The translations under genes and the position numbers were made by a program. Source: Pimelobacter simplex (lineage in GTDB: Bacteria; Actinomycetota; Actinomycetes; Propionibacteriales; Nocardioidaceae). Taken from it: a stretch of DNA of 64,000 bases. Below the pieces are notes generated by a model. It ran no database searches, had not been told where the DNA came from, and saw only the letters and a list, made by a program, of their open reading frames with translations. The stretch is taken from the NCBI RefSeq assembly GCF_024662235.1, contig NZ_CP096276.1, positions 3,410,001-3,474,000 of the forward strand. The letters are read 5' to 3'. The stretch's first letter is position 1; every line of letters begins with the position of its first letter. Below, piece after piece: positions 48,956 through 57,277 of this stretch.

Positions 48956-50068
48956 TCAGCCGAAGAACACCCGCAGGTCCACGACGACGTCCTGCGGCAC
49001 CTCCATCGCCGCGAAGTGGCCCCCGCGCGGGAACCGCGACCAGTGGTCGATGTTGGTGTTGTCGCGCTCGGCCAGCGACCGGATGGTCTGGAAGTCGTCC
49101 TTGAAGACCGCGACGCCGAGACGTCCGGTGCTGACCACGGGCTCGGCGCCGGAGTGCTGCTCCTCGTAGTGGTAGCGGGCCGCGGAGCCGTAGGTGTTGG
49201 TCAGCCAGTACAGCGTGGCCTGGGCGAGGACCTGCTCGGGCGTGACCAGGCTGGTGCCGTTGCCGAAGCTCTCGAAGAGCTCGCTGTAGGCGAGCACCGC
49301 GACCGGCGAGTCGGCGAGGCCGGCCGCGACGGTCTGGGGGCGGGTGCCGTTCATGGCGTTGTAGCCGCCGACCGACTGGAACCACTGCATGTGCTCGAGG
49401 GCGGCGTACTCCTCGGGGCCGAAGCCCTCGAACTCGGCCGGGTCGCCGCTGGGGAACGAGAAGAGGTGGAGCACGTGGGCGCCGCGGAAGCCCTCGGGGT
49501 TCGCGACGGCGAGCTCGCGGCCCACCATGGCGCCGCCGTCGCTGCCGTGGATGCCGTAGGAGTCGTAGCCCAGGCGCCGCATCAGCACGTCGTACGCCGC
49601 ACCGACGCGCTTCATCGTCCAGCCGGTCTCGACGACCGGGGTGGACCAGCCGAAGCCCGGCATCGAGGGGATGACGAGGTGGAAGGCCTGGTCGGCGGTG
49701 CCGCCGTGGGCCTCGGGGTCGACCAGCGGGTCGATCATGTCGAGGAAGTCGAGCTGCGATCCGGGGTAGGTGTGGGCGAGCAGGAGCGGGGTGGCGTCCT
49801 CGTGCTTCGAGCGGACGTGGAGGAAGTGGATCCGCTGGCCGTCGACCTCGGTGACGAAGCCGTCGTAGGCGTTGAGGCGGGCCTCGACCGCGCGCCAGTC
49901 GAAGTCCTTCCAGCGGGCGACCATGTCGCGCAGGTAGGACTCGGGGGTGCCGTACTCCCACGAGTCGCCGGGGGCGGCCGGGGCGAAGCGGGTGCGGTCG
50001 AGACGGCTGCGGAGGTCGTCGAGGTCGGTCTGCGGGATGTCGATGACGAAGGGCGTGATCTGGTTCAT
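48956..50068 (-). CDS. Epoxide hydrolase family alpha/beta hydrolase
   Basis: The 370-residue protein has an EHN-type N-terminal region (PFVIDIPQTDLDDLRSRLDR, RWKDFDWRAVEARLNAYDGF) and an alpha/beta-hydrolase core with LLLAHTYPGSQLDF, GIHGSDGGAMVGRELAVANP (nucleophile Asp) and a C-terminal PRGGHFAAMEVP (His). It would open an epoxide; the substrate is unknown. ATG 50068 is clear from family length. It is divergent from a WYL regulator that probably controls it. Confidence 0.9.
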   Translation of the reverse strand: MNQITPFVIDIPQTDLDDLRSRLDRTRFAPAAPGDSWEYGTPESYLRDMVARWKDFDWRAVEARLNAYDGFVTEVDGQRIHFLHVRSKHEDATPLLLAHTYPGSQLDFLDMIDPLVDPEAHGGTADQAFHLVIPSMPGFGWSTPVVETGWTMKRVGAAYDVLMRRLGYDSYGIHGSDGGAMVGRELAVANPEGFRGAHVLHLFSFPSGDPAEFEGFGPEEYAALEHMQWFQSVGGYNAMNGTRPQTVAAGLADSPVAVLAYSELFESFGNGTSLVTPEQVLAQATLYWLTNTYGSAARYHYEEQHSGAEPVVSTGRLGVAVFKDDFQTIRSLAERDNTNIDHWSRFPRGGHFAAMEVPQDVVVDLRVFFG

Positions 50069-50092
50069 GGCAGTGACGTTAGGAGCCAATGC

Positions 50093-50107
50093 GGAACGGT
50101 TCGTTCC
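50093..50107. promoter_or_regulatory. Palindrome between epoxide hydrolase and WYL genes
   Basis: GGAACG (50093-50098) and CGTTCC (50102-50107) around GTT form a perfect 6-bp inverted repeat, 25 bp from the hydrolase ATG and 15 bp from the WYL GTG. It is a likely operator for the WYL protein. Confidence 0.5.
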
Positions 50108-50122
50108 TGTTAAATCACCGGT

Positions 50123-51103
50123 GTGAAGAAAACTTCCGGACGGGTCCTGGAGCTGCTCGGACTGCTCCAGAACCGCGTCGAGTGGACCGCCCCCGAGCTC
50201 GCCGAGCGGCTCGGTGTCACCGAGCGGACCGTGCGCAACGACATCGCCCGGCTCCGCGAGCTCGGCTACCCGGTCAACAGCCTGCGCGGGCGGGCCGGCC
50301 ACTACCGGCTGGGGGACGGCGCCCGGTTGCCCCCGCTGCTCCTGGACGACGAGGAGGCGGTCGCCGTCGCCGTCGGGCTGCGCACGGTCACCGGCGTCGC
50401 GGGCTTCGAGGACAGCGGCGCCCGGGCGCTGACCAAGCTCGAGCACGTGCTGCCCGACCGGCTGCGCCGCCAGCTCGCGTCCCTGCGCGACGCCACCGAG
50501 GCCGGACCGGTCAACACCGACTCCAACGTCGAGGACCCCGAGGTCGCGCCCGGGGTGCTCACCGAGATCGCCGCCGCGATCCGCGACCACCGGGGGCTGC
50601 GGGCGTTCTACCGCGACGACGAGCGGATCGAGGTCGAGCCCTACCGGCTGGTGGCGTGGCAGCGGCGCTGGTTCGTGGTGGGCCGCTCCCCCGAGACCGG
50701 CGCGTGGGCGCCGTACCGGGTCGACTGGATGACGCTGCGCCTGCCCGGAGGCCGCTCCTTCACCCCGGCCGAGCTGCCCGGCGACCTCACCGAGCTCGTC
50801 GTCCGCGAGGTCGCCCGCACCGGCTGGGCCGTGCACGCCCGCCTCGTCATCGACGCGCCCGCCGAGGAGGTCCTGGCCCGGATCAACCCCGCCGTCGGCG
50901 TCGTCGAGTCGCGTCCCGACGGCCGCTCGGTGCTCGTCACCGGCGGCGACAGCCTCGAGATCGTCGCGGTGTGGATCGGCATGCTCGGCCTCGACTTCAG
51001 CGTCGAGTCGCCCGCCGCGCTGGTCGGGCACCTGCAGGTCCTGGCCGAGCGGTACGCACGCGCGATCGACCCGACCGGGGCGACCGACCCGACCGGGGCG
51101 TGA
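50123..51103 (+). CDS. WYL-domain transcriptional regulator (DeoR-like HTH)
   Basis: The 326-residue protein has an N-terminal HTH (RVLELLGLLQNRVEWTAPEL, TERTVRNDIARLRELGYPV) and a WYL domain (ERIEVEPYRLVAWQRRWFVV, then APYRVDWM), plus a C-terminal WCX region. GTG 50123 is the start. The last residues are a tandem DPTGATDPTGA repeat from a duplicated GACCCGACCGGGGCG. It likely senses a ligand and regulates the divergent hydrolase. Confidence 0.92.
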   Translation: MKKTSGRVLELLGLLQNRVEWTAPELAERLGVTERTVRNDIARLRELGYPVNSLRGRAGHYRLGDGARLPPLLLDDEEAVAVAVGLRTVTGVAGFEDSGARALTKLEHVLPDRLRRQLASLRDATEAGPVNTDSNVEDPEVAPGVLTEIAAAIRDHRGLRAFYRDDERIEVEPYRLVAWQRRWFVVGRSPETGAWAPYRVDWMTLRLPGGRSFTPAELPGDLTELVVREVARTGWAVHARLVIDAPAEEVLARINPAVGVVESRPDGRSVLVTGGDSLEIVAVWIGMLGLDFSVESPAALVGHLQVLAERYARAIDPTGATDPTGA

Positions 51104-51104
51104 G

Positions 51105-51533
51105 TCAGGCCGAGAGCTCGAGGACGCGCAGGTCGTCGAACTTGCGGAAGTCGCGGTCGAAGGTGACCACCGTGCCGCCGTACGTCGCCGCGCAGGCGGC
51201 GATGTAGGCATCGGTGATGAGGTCGGCGCGCGCCCCCGCGCCGTCGCTCAGCCGGGTGAACTCCTCGATGGTGCGCGGGTGACCCGACCAGGTGACGTAC
51301 TTGGAGTGGGCCATCACGGCCGCCGCGAACTCCCACGCCTGGCGGAAGGACGACGGCTCGGCGAACACCCGCGGGTTCGTGACCATGCGCGCGAAGCCGA
51401 CCCAGACCAGGTCGGGCACGGTGAACGTCTTGCCGGCCGTGACCGTTGCCTGCCACCACTGCGTCGCCACGGCGTGCAACGGGTGGTCACCGCGGTAGAG
51501 CGGGATCACGACGTTGGCGTCAAGGACGAACAT
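51105..51533 (-). CDS. vapC: PIN-domain ribonuclease toxin (VapC)
   Basis: The 142-residue protein has the PIN acidic residues in FVLDANVVIPLY (first Asp), ITDAYIAACAA and FDRDFRKFDDL. VapC toxins cleave RNA and are neutralised by VapB. The start overlaps the vapB end by 14 bp. Its stop lies next to the convergent WYL stop. Confidence 0.92.
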   Translation of the reverse strand: MFVLDANVVIPLYRGDHPLHAVATQWWQATVTAGKTFTVPDLVWVGFARMVTNPRVFAEPSSFRQAWEFAAAVMAHSKYVTWSGHPRTIEEFTRLSDGAGARADLITDAYIAACAATYGGTVVTFDRDFRKFDDLRVLELSA

Positions 51534-51810
51534 GGCCCCGCATCGACGCCGCCAGCGCGGCGTCCTCCTGGGCGTGCATCGCCCCGTAGAGCGAGGCGTT
51601 GCTGGTCGGATCGATGCCCGGCACGAGTCCGGTGCCGCCGCGGAAGACCGGCAGGGAGACCTCGACGGCGTCCTCGACCACGTCGTCGGGGACCAGCAGG
51701 TAGCGCTGCAGCGCCACCTCGAACACGTCGCCGAGGGTCATGCCCTGCTCGACGGCGCGCGCCTTGACGGTCTCGAGGAGACCGTCGTGGATGTTGACGG
51801 TGGTGCGCAC
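51520..51810 (-). CDS. vapB: VapB-type antitoxin
   Basis: The 96-residue protein has a ribbon-helix-helix N-terminus (MRTTVNIHDGLLETVKARAV, TLGDVFEVALQRYL) for DNA binding and a C-terminal tail that would wrap the VapC active site. GTG 51810 lies 6 nt after TAGGGT (complement 51817-51822), so the mRNA is probably leaderless. A perfect palindrome covers the -10 box. Confidence 0.88.
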   Translation of the reverse strand: MRTTVNIHDGLLETVKARAVEQGMTLGDVFEVALQRYLLVPDDVVEDAVEVSLPVFRGGTGLVPGIDPTSNASLYGAMHAQEDAALAASMRGHVRP

Positions 51811-51829
51811 GTGATGACCCTATCATCAC
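51811..51829 (-). promoter_or_regulatory. VapB autoregulatory operator over its own -10 box
   Basis: GTGATGA (51811-51817) and TCATCAC (51823-51829) with spacer CCCTA form a perfect inverted repeat that spans the TAGGGT -10 and the predicted start. CATCACC half-sites repeat just beyond (within 51838-51852). Confidence 0.6.
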
Positions 51830-51903
51830 CTGCGGCGCATCACCTGCATCACCTTCTCGCCCACCGGATGACCGCTGTCGGACCGTCCGCCTAGGCTCAC
51901 CCC

Positions 51904-53574
51904 ATGACGCGACGCGTGGATGCCCGCACCGACCAGTACGTCGAGGACCTCGCCGCCCTCGACCCCATCACCGCGACCTTCGCCGGCATCGCCGGCCACG
52001 ACGGCGAGCTGCCCGACCTCTCCCCCGACGGCTTCGCCGCGACCGAGGAGCTGCACCGCCGCGCCCTGACCGACGTCGCCGCCCTCGAGACGGCCGACGC
52101 ACGCGAGCAGGTCGCCAAGGACGCCTTCCTCGAGCGGGTCGGGCTGAGCGTCGAGCGGGCCGACGCCGGCGTCGAGCGCAGCGAGTTCTCGGTGATCAGC
52201 AGCGCGCTCCACGCGGTGCGCGAGGTGTTCGACCTGATGCCGACCGAGACCGACGAGCAGTGGGAGGCGATCGGCCGGCGGCTGGCCGCCGTGCCCGCCG
52301 CGCTCGCCGGCTACCGCACCACGTTGAGCGAGGAGGCGGCCGCGGGGCGGGTCTCCGCGAAGCGCCAGTACGCCGAGGTGGCCGGCCAGGTGCGCGGCTG
52401 GACCGGCCAGGAGGGCGCGGCCGGCGACTACTTCCGGCGCACCGTGGCCGAGGCGCCCGAGCCGCTGCGCGCCCGGCTGAGCGCGGCCGCGGGCGAGGCC
52501 TCGGCGGCGTACGCCGAGTTCGGCCGCTACATCGAGACCGACCTGCTCCCCCAGGGCCGCGACGTCGACGGCGTCGGCCGCGAGCAGTACCAGCTCGCCT
52601 CCCGCTACTTCCTCGGCGCGACCGTCGACCTCGAGGAGACCTACCGCTGGGGCTGGGAGGAGCTCGCCCGGATCGAGGAGGACATGGCCGCCACCGCCCG
52701 GCGGATCGTGCCCGGTGGCTCGGTGGCCGACGCCGTGGCCGCCCTCGACGCCGACCCGGCGCGCGACTGCGGCAGCCGCGAGGCCTTCCAGGCGTGGATG
52801 CAGGAGCGCTCCGACACGATCCTCGCCGACTTCGACGGCCTGCACTTCGACATCGCCGAGCCGATCCGCACCCTGCAGTGCAAGGTCGCGCCGGTCAACG
52901 ACGGCGGTGCCTGGTACACGCCGCCCTCCGAGGACTTCTCGCGCCCCGGCACGATGTGGTTCTCGTTCACCGACGAGAACGTGCGCTTCTCGACCTGGCG
53001 CGAGACCACGACCGTCTTCCACGAGGGCGTTCCCGGTCACCACCTCCAGTGCGCCCAGGTGGTCCACCGCGCCGACCTGCTCAACCGCTGGCAGCGGCTG
53101 CTGTGCTGGGTCAGCGGCCACGGCGAGGGCTGGGCGCTCTACTCCGAGCGGCTGATGGACGAGCTCGGCTACTTCGCCGACCCGGGCGAGCGGCTGGGCT
53201 TCCTCGACATGCAGGGCTTCCGGGCCGCGCGGGTGGTCGTCGACATCGGCGTCCACCTCGGGCTCACCGTGCCGGCCGACAACCCGTTCGGCTGGCGCCC
53301 CGGCGAGACCTGGAACGCCGACCTGGCCTACGAGTTCATGCGCGCCCACTCGCGGATGGACGACGGCTCGCTGCGCTTCGAGGTCAACCGCTACCTCGGC
53401 TGGCCGGGGCAGGCGCCGTCGTACAAGGTGGGCGAGCGGATCTGGCTCGACGCCCGCGCGGCCGCTCAGGCCCGGCACGGGGCGGCGTTCGACCTCAAGG
53501 CGTTCCACACCGCGGCCCTCGACCTCGGCTCGCTCGGCCTCGACCCGCTGCAGGCCGCGCTGGCCCGGCTCTGA
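51904..53574 (+). CDS. DUF885 family metallopeptidase-like protein
   Basis: The 556-residue protein has the family zinc motif FHEGVPGHHLQCAQV (about residue 377) and GHGEGWALYSERLMDELGYF. DUF885 proteins resemble M2/M3-type carboxypeptidases; no signal peptide is seen, so it is probably cytoplasmic. ATG 51904 lies 6 nt after TAGGCT (51892-51897). The substrate is unknown. The next gene starts 16 bp later in the same direction. Confidence 0.9.
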   Translation: MTRRVDARTDQYVEDLAALDPITATFAGIAGHDGELPDLSPDGFAATEELHRRALTDVAALETADAREQVAKDAFLERVGLSVERADAGVERSEFSVISSALHAVREVFDLMPTETDEQWEAIGRRLAAVPAALAGYRTTLSEEAAAGRVSAKRQYAEVAGQVRGWTGQEGAAGDYFRRTVAEAPEPLRARLSAAAGEASAAYAEFGRYIETDLLPQGRDVDGVGREQYQLASRYFLGATVDLEETYRWGWEELARIEEDMAATARRIVPGGSVADAVAALDADPARDCGSREAFQAWMQERSDTILADFDGLHFDIAEPIRTLQCKVAPVNDGGAWYTPPSEDFSRPGTMWFSFTDENVRFSTWRETTTVFHEGVPGHHLQCAQVVHRADLLNRWQRLLCWVSGHGEGWALYSERLMDELGYFADPGERLGFLDMQGFRAARVVVDIGVHLGLTVPADNPFGWRPGETWNADLAYEFMRAHSRMDDGSLRFEVNRYLGWPGQAPSYKVGERIWLDARAAAQARHGAAFDLKAFHTAALDLGSLGLDPLQAALARL

Positions 53575-53590
53575 CCCGGCGCTGGTCCCG

Positions 53591-54637
53591 GTGCTCCGTC
53601 TCGACGCCGCCCAGGCCCGGCGGATCGCGGTCCGGGCGCAGCTGCTCGACGAGCGGCGCGCCCGGTCCGTCGCGGAGGTCGTCGACGAGCTCACCCTGCT
53701 CCAGGTCGACCCGACGGCGGCGGTCGCGCCGAGCGTCGACCTGGTGCTGTGGTCCCGGCTCGGCGCGGAGTACACCCACTCCGACCTGACCTTCGCGCTC
53801 GAGACGGAGCGCTCGCTGGTCGAGCACTCCTCGTTCGTGCGCCCGATGGACGACATCGGCCTGGTGCTGGCGACCGCGCCGCGCGAGCTGCATCCGACCG
53901 CGCACGCGTGGCTGGCCGCCAACGGGGACTTCCGGGCCGACGTGCTCGCCCGGCTCGACGCCGACGGCGCGCAGACCGCGGCCGAGCTGCCCGACACCTG
54001 CCAGGTGCCGTGGGCGTCGAGCGGCTGGAACAACGACAAGAACGTCAACCGCCTGCTCGAGGTGCTCACTCGCCTCGGCGACGTCGCCGTCACCGGACGA
54101 CGCGGCAAGCTGCGGGTCTACGACCTGGCCGAGCGGGTCTATCCCGGCGACCTCGACGTCCCGCCGTACGACGACGCGCGGGCCGCGCTCGACCGCCGCG
54201 AGCTCGCCGCGCTCGGCCTGGCCCGCACCGGCCCCGGCACCCCCGTCACCGTCGCGGGCACCGACGGCGAGTGGCGCGCCGACCCCGACGCGCTCGCCGG
54301 TGCCGACGCGCCCTTCCCGGGACGCTGCGCGTTCCTCTCGCCGTTCGACCGCCTGGTCCACGACCGGGAGCGGGCGCTCGACCTGCTCGGCTTCGACTAC
54401 GTCCTGGAGATGTACAAGCCCGCGGCCCGGCGCCGGTGGGGCTACTTCGCGCTGCCCGTGCTCCACGGCGACCGGCTGGTCGGCAAGCTCGATGCCAAGG
54501 CCGACCGCAAGGCCGGCGTGCTCCGGGTCCACGCCGTCCACGAGGACGGCGTCTGGGAGCCCGAGGTCGGCGACGCGGTCGAGGCCGAGCTGACCGCGCT
54601 CGCCGACTGGCTCGGGCTGGCGCTGGTCAGGAGCTGA
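53591..54637 (+). CDS. YcaQ/AlkX-like winged-helix DNA glycosylase
   Basis: The 348-residue protein has the HTH_42/YcaQ pattern: LDAAQARRIAVRAQLLDERR, then LTLLQVDPTAAVAPSVDLVL with the QxD (Gln-Val-Asp) motif of the YcaQ/AlkX branch, and later FPGRCAFLSPFDRLVHDRER. Relatives unhook interstrand crosslinks or remove alkylated bases. GTG 53591 is the start; it is close to the DUF885 stop and may share its transcript. It ends 11 bp into the convergent SDR gene. Confidence 0.87.
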   Translation: MLRLDAAQARRIAVRAQLLDERRARSVAEVVDELTLLQVDPTAAVAPSVDLVLWSRLGAEYTHSDLTFALETERSLVEHSSFVRPMDDIGLVLATAPRELHPTAHAWLAANGDFRADVLARLDADGAQTAAELPDTCQVPWASSGWNNDKNVNRLLEVLTRLGDVAVTGRRGKLRVYDLAERVYPGDLDVPPYDDARAALDRRELAALGLARTGPGTPVTVAGTDGEWRADPDALAGADAPFPGRCAFLSPFDRLVHDRERALDLLGFDYVLEMYKPAARRRWGYFALPVLHGDRLVGKLDAKADRKAGVLRVHAVHEDGVWEPEVGDAVEAELTALADWLGLALVRS

Positions 54638-55547
54638 CCGGCTCCCCCTGCGCCGCGGCGTACTCGGCGTAGGTGGGGTAGATCGGGGTGAACGCGCTCG
54701 GCGCCCCCAACCACCCGCGGTACGACGCCGGGCTGCTGCCGTCGACGTCGGTCACGCCGTAGGCCTCACCCAGCTCGCTGCTGTAGAAGCAGCCGCCGGT
54801 GCGCTCGGCACGCTGCTCGTCGTCGGCGATCGCGGCGATGATCCGGCCCAGGTACTCGGGGGTCTCGGCGCTCGGGAAGACGCCGCCGTCGAAGTTCGCG
54901 CCGGCCGCGATGTGCGCCTGGACCCGCTCGGTGAGCAGCAGGCCGGGCCAGATGCTGAGCGCGGTGACGCCGTGCGGCCGCAGCTCCTGGGCCATGTCGT
55001 AGACCATCTTGTCCGAGCCGGCCTTGCCCGCGCCGTACGGCGGGGTGTGCACGCCGGGGACGTGGGTGCGCGCACCCGGCGAGGAGATGTGCACGATCAG
55101 GCCCTCGCGCTGGGCGACCATCAGCCGCGCCGCGTGGTGGGCCGCGACGTAGTGCGAGCGCAGGCCGACGTCGAGCAGGCGCAGCTCGGACTCCAGGGGC
55201 ATCTCCCAGAAGCCGCGCTCCCCCGGCGGCTCGGACGGCAGCGCGATCGCGTTGTTGACCAGGACGTCGAGGCGGCCGTGGTCGCGCTCGATCCGGGCGA
55301 ACAGCTCGGCCACCTGGGCGTCGTCGGCGTGGTCGCAGACGACCGGGACTCCGGTGCCGCCGCGCTCGTCGATCTCGGCCGCGGTGGCCGCGATCGTGCC
55401 GCCGAAGCCGTCGGCGTCGCCGCCCTCGCTCGTGGTGCGGCCGGTGACGTAGACCGTCGCGCCCGGGGCCAGGCCGTGCGCGATGCCGCGGCCCGCGCCC
55501 CGGGAGGCGCCGGTGACCAGGACGACGCGGTCGGATCGGAGTGCCAT
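54627..55547 (-). CDS. Short-chain dehydrogenase/reductase
   Basis: The 306-residue SDR has the cofactor motif VLVTGASRGAGRGIAHGLA, LVNNAIALP, the catalytic Ser in VHISSPGARTHVPG and the YGAGK Tyr-Lys pair. The product and substrate are unknown. ATG 55547 follows AGAGGA by 7 nt. Similar to the DHRS1-like branch of SDRs by the TTSEGGDADGFGGTI segment. Confidence 0.92.
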   Translation of the reverse strand: MALRSDRVVLVTGASRGAGRGIAHGLAPGATVYVTGRTTSEGGDADGFGGTIAATAAEIDERGGTGVPVVCDHADDAQVAELFARIERDHGRLDVLVNNAIALPSEPPGERGFWEMPLESELRLLDVGLRSHYVAAHHAARLMVAQREGLIVHISSPGARTHVPGVHTPPYGAGKAGSDKMVYDMAQELRPHGVTALSIWPGLLLTERVQAHIAAGANFDGGVFPSAETPEYLGRIIAAIADDEQRAERTGGCFYSSELGEAYGVTDVDGSSPASYRGWLGAPSAFTPIYPTYAEYAAAQGEPVSS

Positions 55548-55665
55548 CGAGGAGTCCTCTCGTTCGTTCGGGCTCCGAACGCTGGCCGAGCCGGCGCGGC
55601 CGGGTCCGTGCTCCTCCCGCAGGACGGGAGCGCAGCGGCAGCGGCCCGCCACGGTCTCAGCGGCC

Positions 55666-56100
55666 TCAGCGGCCTCCGGCGTACTGCTCGGCGAGGTAGG
55701 TGATGCTCGCGCCCGAGGCGGGGTCGGTCACCACGACCTGGCGCTCGACGGCGGTCCAGTCGACGTCGAGGTCCGCGCCGGCCGCAGAGGCCAGGAACGG
55801 GTAGGCCGCGCTGAACCGGTAGTCGAGCGGCTTCCCGTCGTGCACCGGCGCGATCTCGAGGTAGGTCCGCTCGGAGTGCACCGGCGTCGCCGGGTAGCGG
55901 CTGACCACGACGCAGTAGCCCTGCAGCCCGGACGCCGTCGGGTCGGTCGCGCAGTCGCGCCACAGCTCGTCGCGGCCCCAGCCGTCGACCAGCTTGAGCC
56001 CGGCCCAGGCCACGACCACGAGCAGCAGGACGGCGCACGCCGTCACCGCCGCGCTCAGCGCGGCCACCCGGGTGGTGCTGCGGCTGGTCGTGGTGGTCAT
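55666..56100 (-). CDS. Single-pass membrane protein of unknown function
   Basis: The 144-residue protein has a Thr/Ser-rich start, one TM helix (about 14-36: AALSAAVTACAVLLLVVVAW) and a ~105-residue extracytoplasmic domain with a possible disulfide (WRDCATD and GYCVVVS). I recognise no family. The lipoprotein gene lies convergently oriented? No: both are on the minus strand, with the lipoprotein 18 bp upstream, so they are probably co-transcribed. Confidence 0.7.
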   Translation of the reverse strand: MTTTTSRSTTRVAALSAAVTACAVLLLVVVAWAGLKLVDGWGRDELWRDCATDPTASGLQGYCVVVSRYPATPVHSERTYLEIAPVHDGKPLDYRFSAAYPFLASAAGADLDVDWTAVERQVVVTDPASGASITYLAEQYAGGR

Positions 56101-56118
56101 GGACCCACCCTGCCCCGC

Positions 56119-57225
56119 TCAGCGGGTGGCGAACCGCGTCCAGTGCCGGCCGTCGTCCACGGTGCGCCAGGCCTCGCCCGGGGCGCCGCCGACCCAGACC
56201 GCGGCCCCGGAACCGGGACCGGCACCGGTCTCGACCCGCAGCGGCGACACCTCCGGTACGCCGACCACCCGCGGCCGGTCCCCGCGGACCCGGTCCAGCC
56301 GTCCCCCGGCCACCCGCCACGTCCCGCTCCGCGGCCCCACGCTGGCCAGCACCCGCACCTCGCCGTCGGCGCCCGTCCAGCCGCCGGTGGTCGTCACGTG
56401 GCCGTCGCGCCGGCTGCGGCCGGGGACCGGGGCGATCGGCGTCCGGGTCCAGGGACCGCCGCGCGCCGGGGCGCGCCAGAGCGCGACGAACGGGAACAGC
56501 GTGGCGCCGTCGCTGCCCTCCAGCACGACGTGGGGCTGCCCGCTCGCGGTGGGCACGCGCCGCGCGAGGAAGGTCGGGCTCGGCCCGCGACCGAGGCGGG
56601 AGCGGCGCCAGGTGGCCCCGCCGTCCTCCGACCAGTGGTAGGTCGTACGGCCGGCGAACGCGAGCCCCGCGATCCGGTCCGTCCCCGCGCCGCTCACCTC
56701 GTGCAGCCCCCGGGGCGCGGGCACCGGGTGCGCCCGCCCGTCCGCGGCCACCCCGACGAGCCGCAGCCGCCCGGGCTCGCCCCGGCTCAGCAGCGCCTCA
56801 CCGGCGCCCAGCGGTGCGGGCGGACCGGCGACGCGGACGGTCCGGTCCGCGCCGGGCGCCGCCCCGACCACCCGGAACCGGGTGGCGTCCCACCCCTCGC
56901 GCAGGGCGTAGCGGCCCGCACCGAGGGCGGCGACCTCGGTACCGGCGGGCACCTCGAGGAGGCGCCGGGTCGCGAACCCGTCGTCGCTCAGCGCGAGCAC
57001 CCACGCGCCGTCGTCCGTACGGCTCTGCCACACGCTCACCCGGCGCTCGACGGCGCCGGGCGTCACGACGAGCGCCAGGAGGCTGGCCTCCGGTCCGTCG
57101 ACGTCGAACGCCGCCTCAGCAGGGCGCGACGGCGTCGGGGCGGGCGACGCGGGCCGCTCCGCGGTGCAGCCGGCCGCGAGCAGCACCAGGGCGACCAGCA
57201 GGACGAGCGGGGAGCGAGCAGCCAT
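56119..57225 (-). CDS. Lipoprotein with Asp-box (BNR-like) propeller repeats
   Basis: The 368-residue protein has a lipoprotein signal ending LLAAGC (lipidated Cys20) and a Pro-rich spacer. The mature part carries Asp-box-like motifs SEDGGATWRRS and TVDDGRHWTRF in a repeated W-rich layout, indicating a sialidase-like beta-propeller; no catalytic residues are evident. It is attached outside the membrane. ATG 57225 is set by the signal peptide. It is 18 bp upstream of the single-pass membrane protein gene on the same strand. Confidence 0.82.
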   Translation of the reverse strand: MAARSPLVLLVALVLLAAGCTAERPASPAPTPSRPAEAAFDVDGPEASLLALVVTPGAVERRVSVWQSRTDDGAWVLALSDDGFATRRLLEVPAGTEVAALGAGRYALREGWDATRFRVVGAAPGADRTVRVAGPPAPLGAGEALLSRGEPGRLRLVGVAADGRAHPVPAPRGLHEVSGAGTDRIAGLAFAGRTTYHWSEDGGATWRRSRLGRGPSPTFLARRVPTASGQPHVVLEGSDGATLFPFVALWRAPARGGPWTRTPIAPVPGRSRRDGHVTTTGGWTGADGEVRVLASVGPRSGTWRVAGGRLDRVRGDRPRVVGVPEVSPLRVETGAGPGSGAAVWVGGAPGEAWRTVDDGRHWTRFATR

Positions 57226-57277
57226 ATCCCTACGACTCGCGACGCCCGCCGCCGGTTGTCCGGCTCCCCTCAGCCCC

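Noticed and set aside
51061..51103. Tandem 15-bp repeat at the end of the WYL gene
   Set aside because: In-frame DPTGA duplication in a disordered tail; no sign of wider significance.
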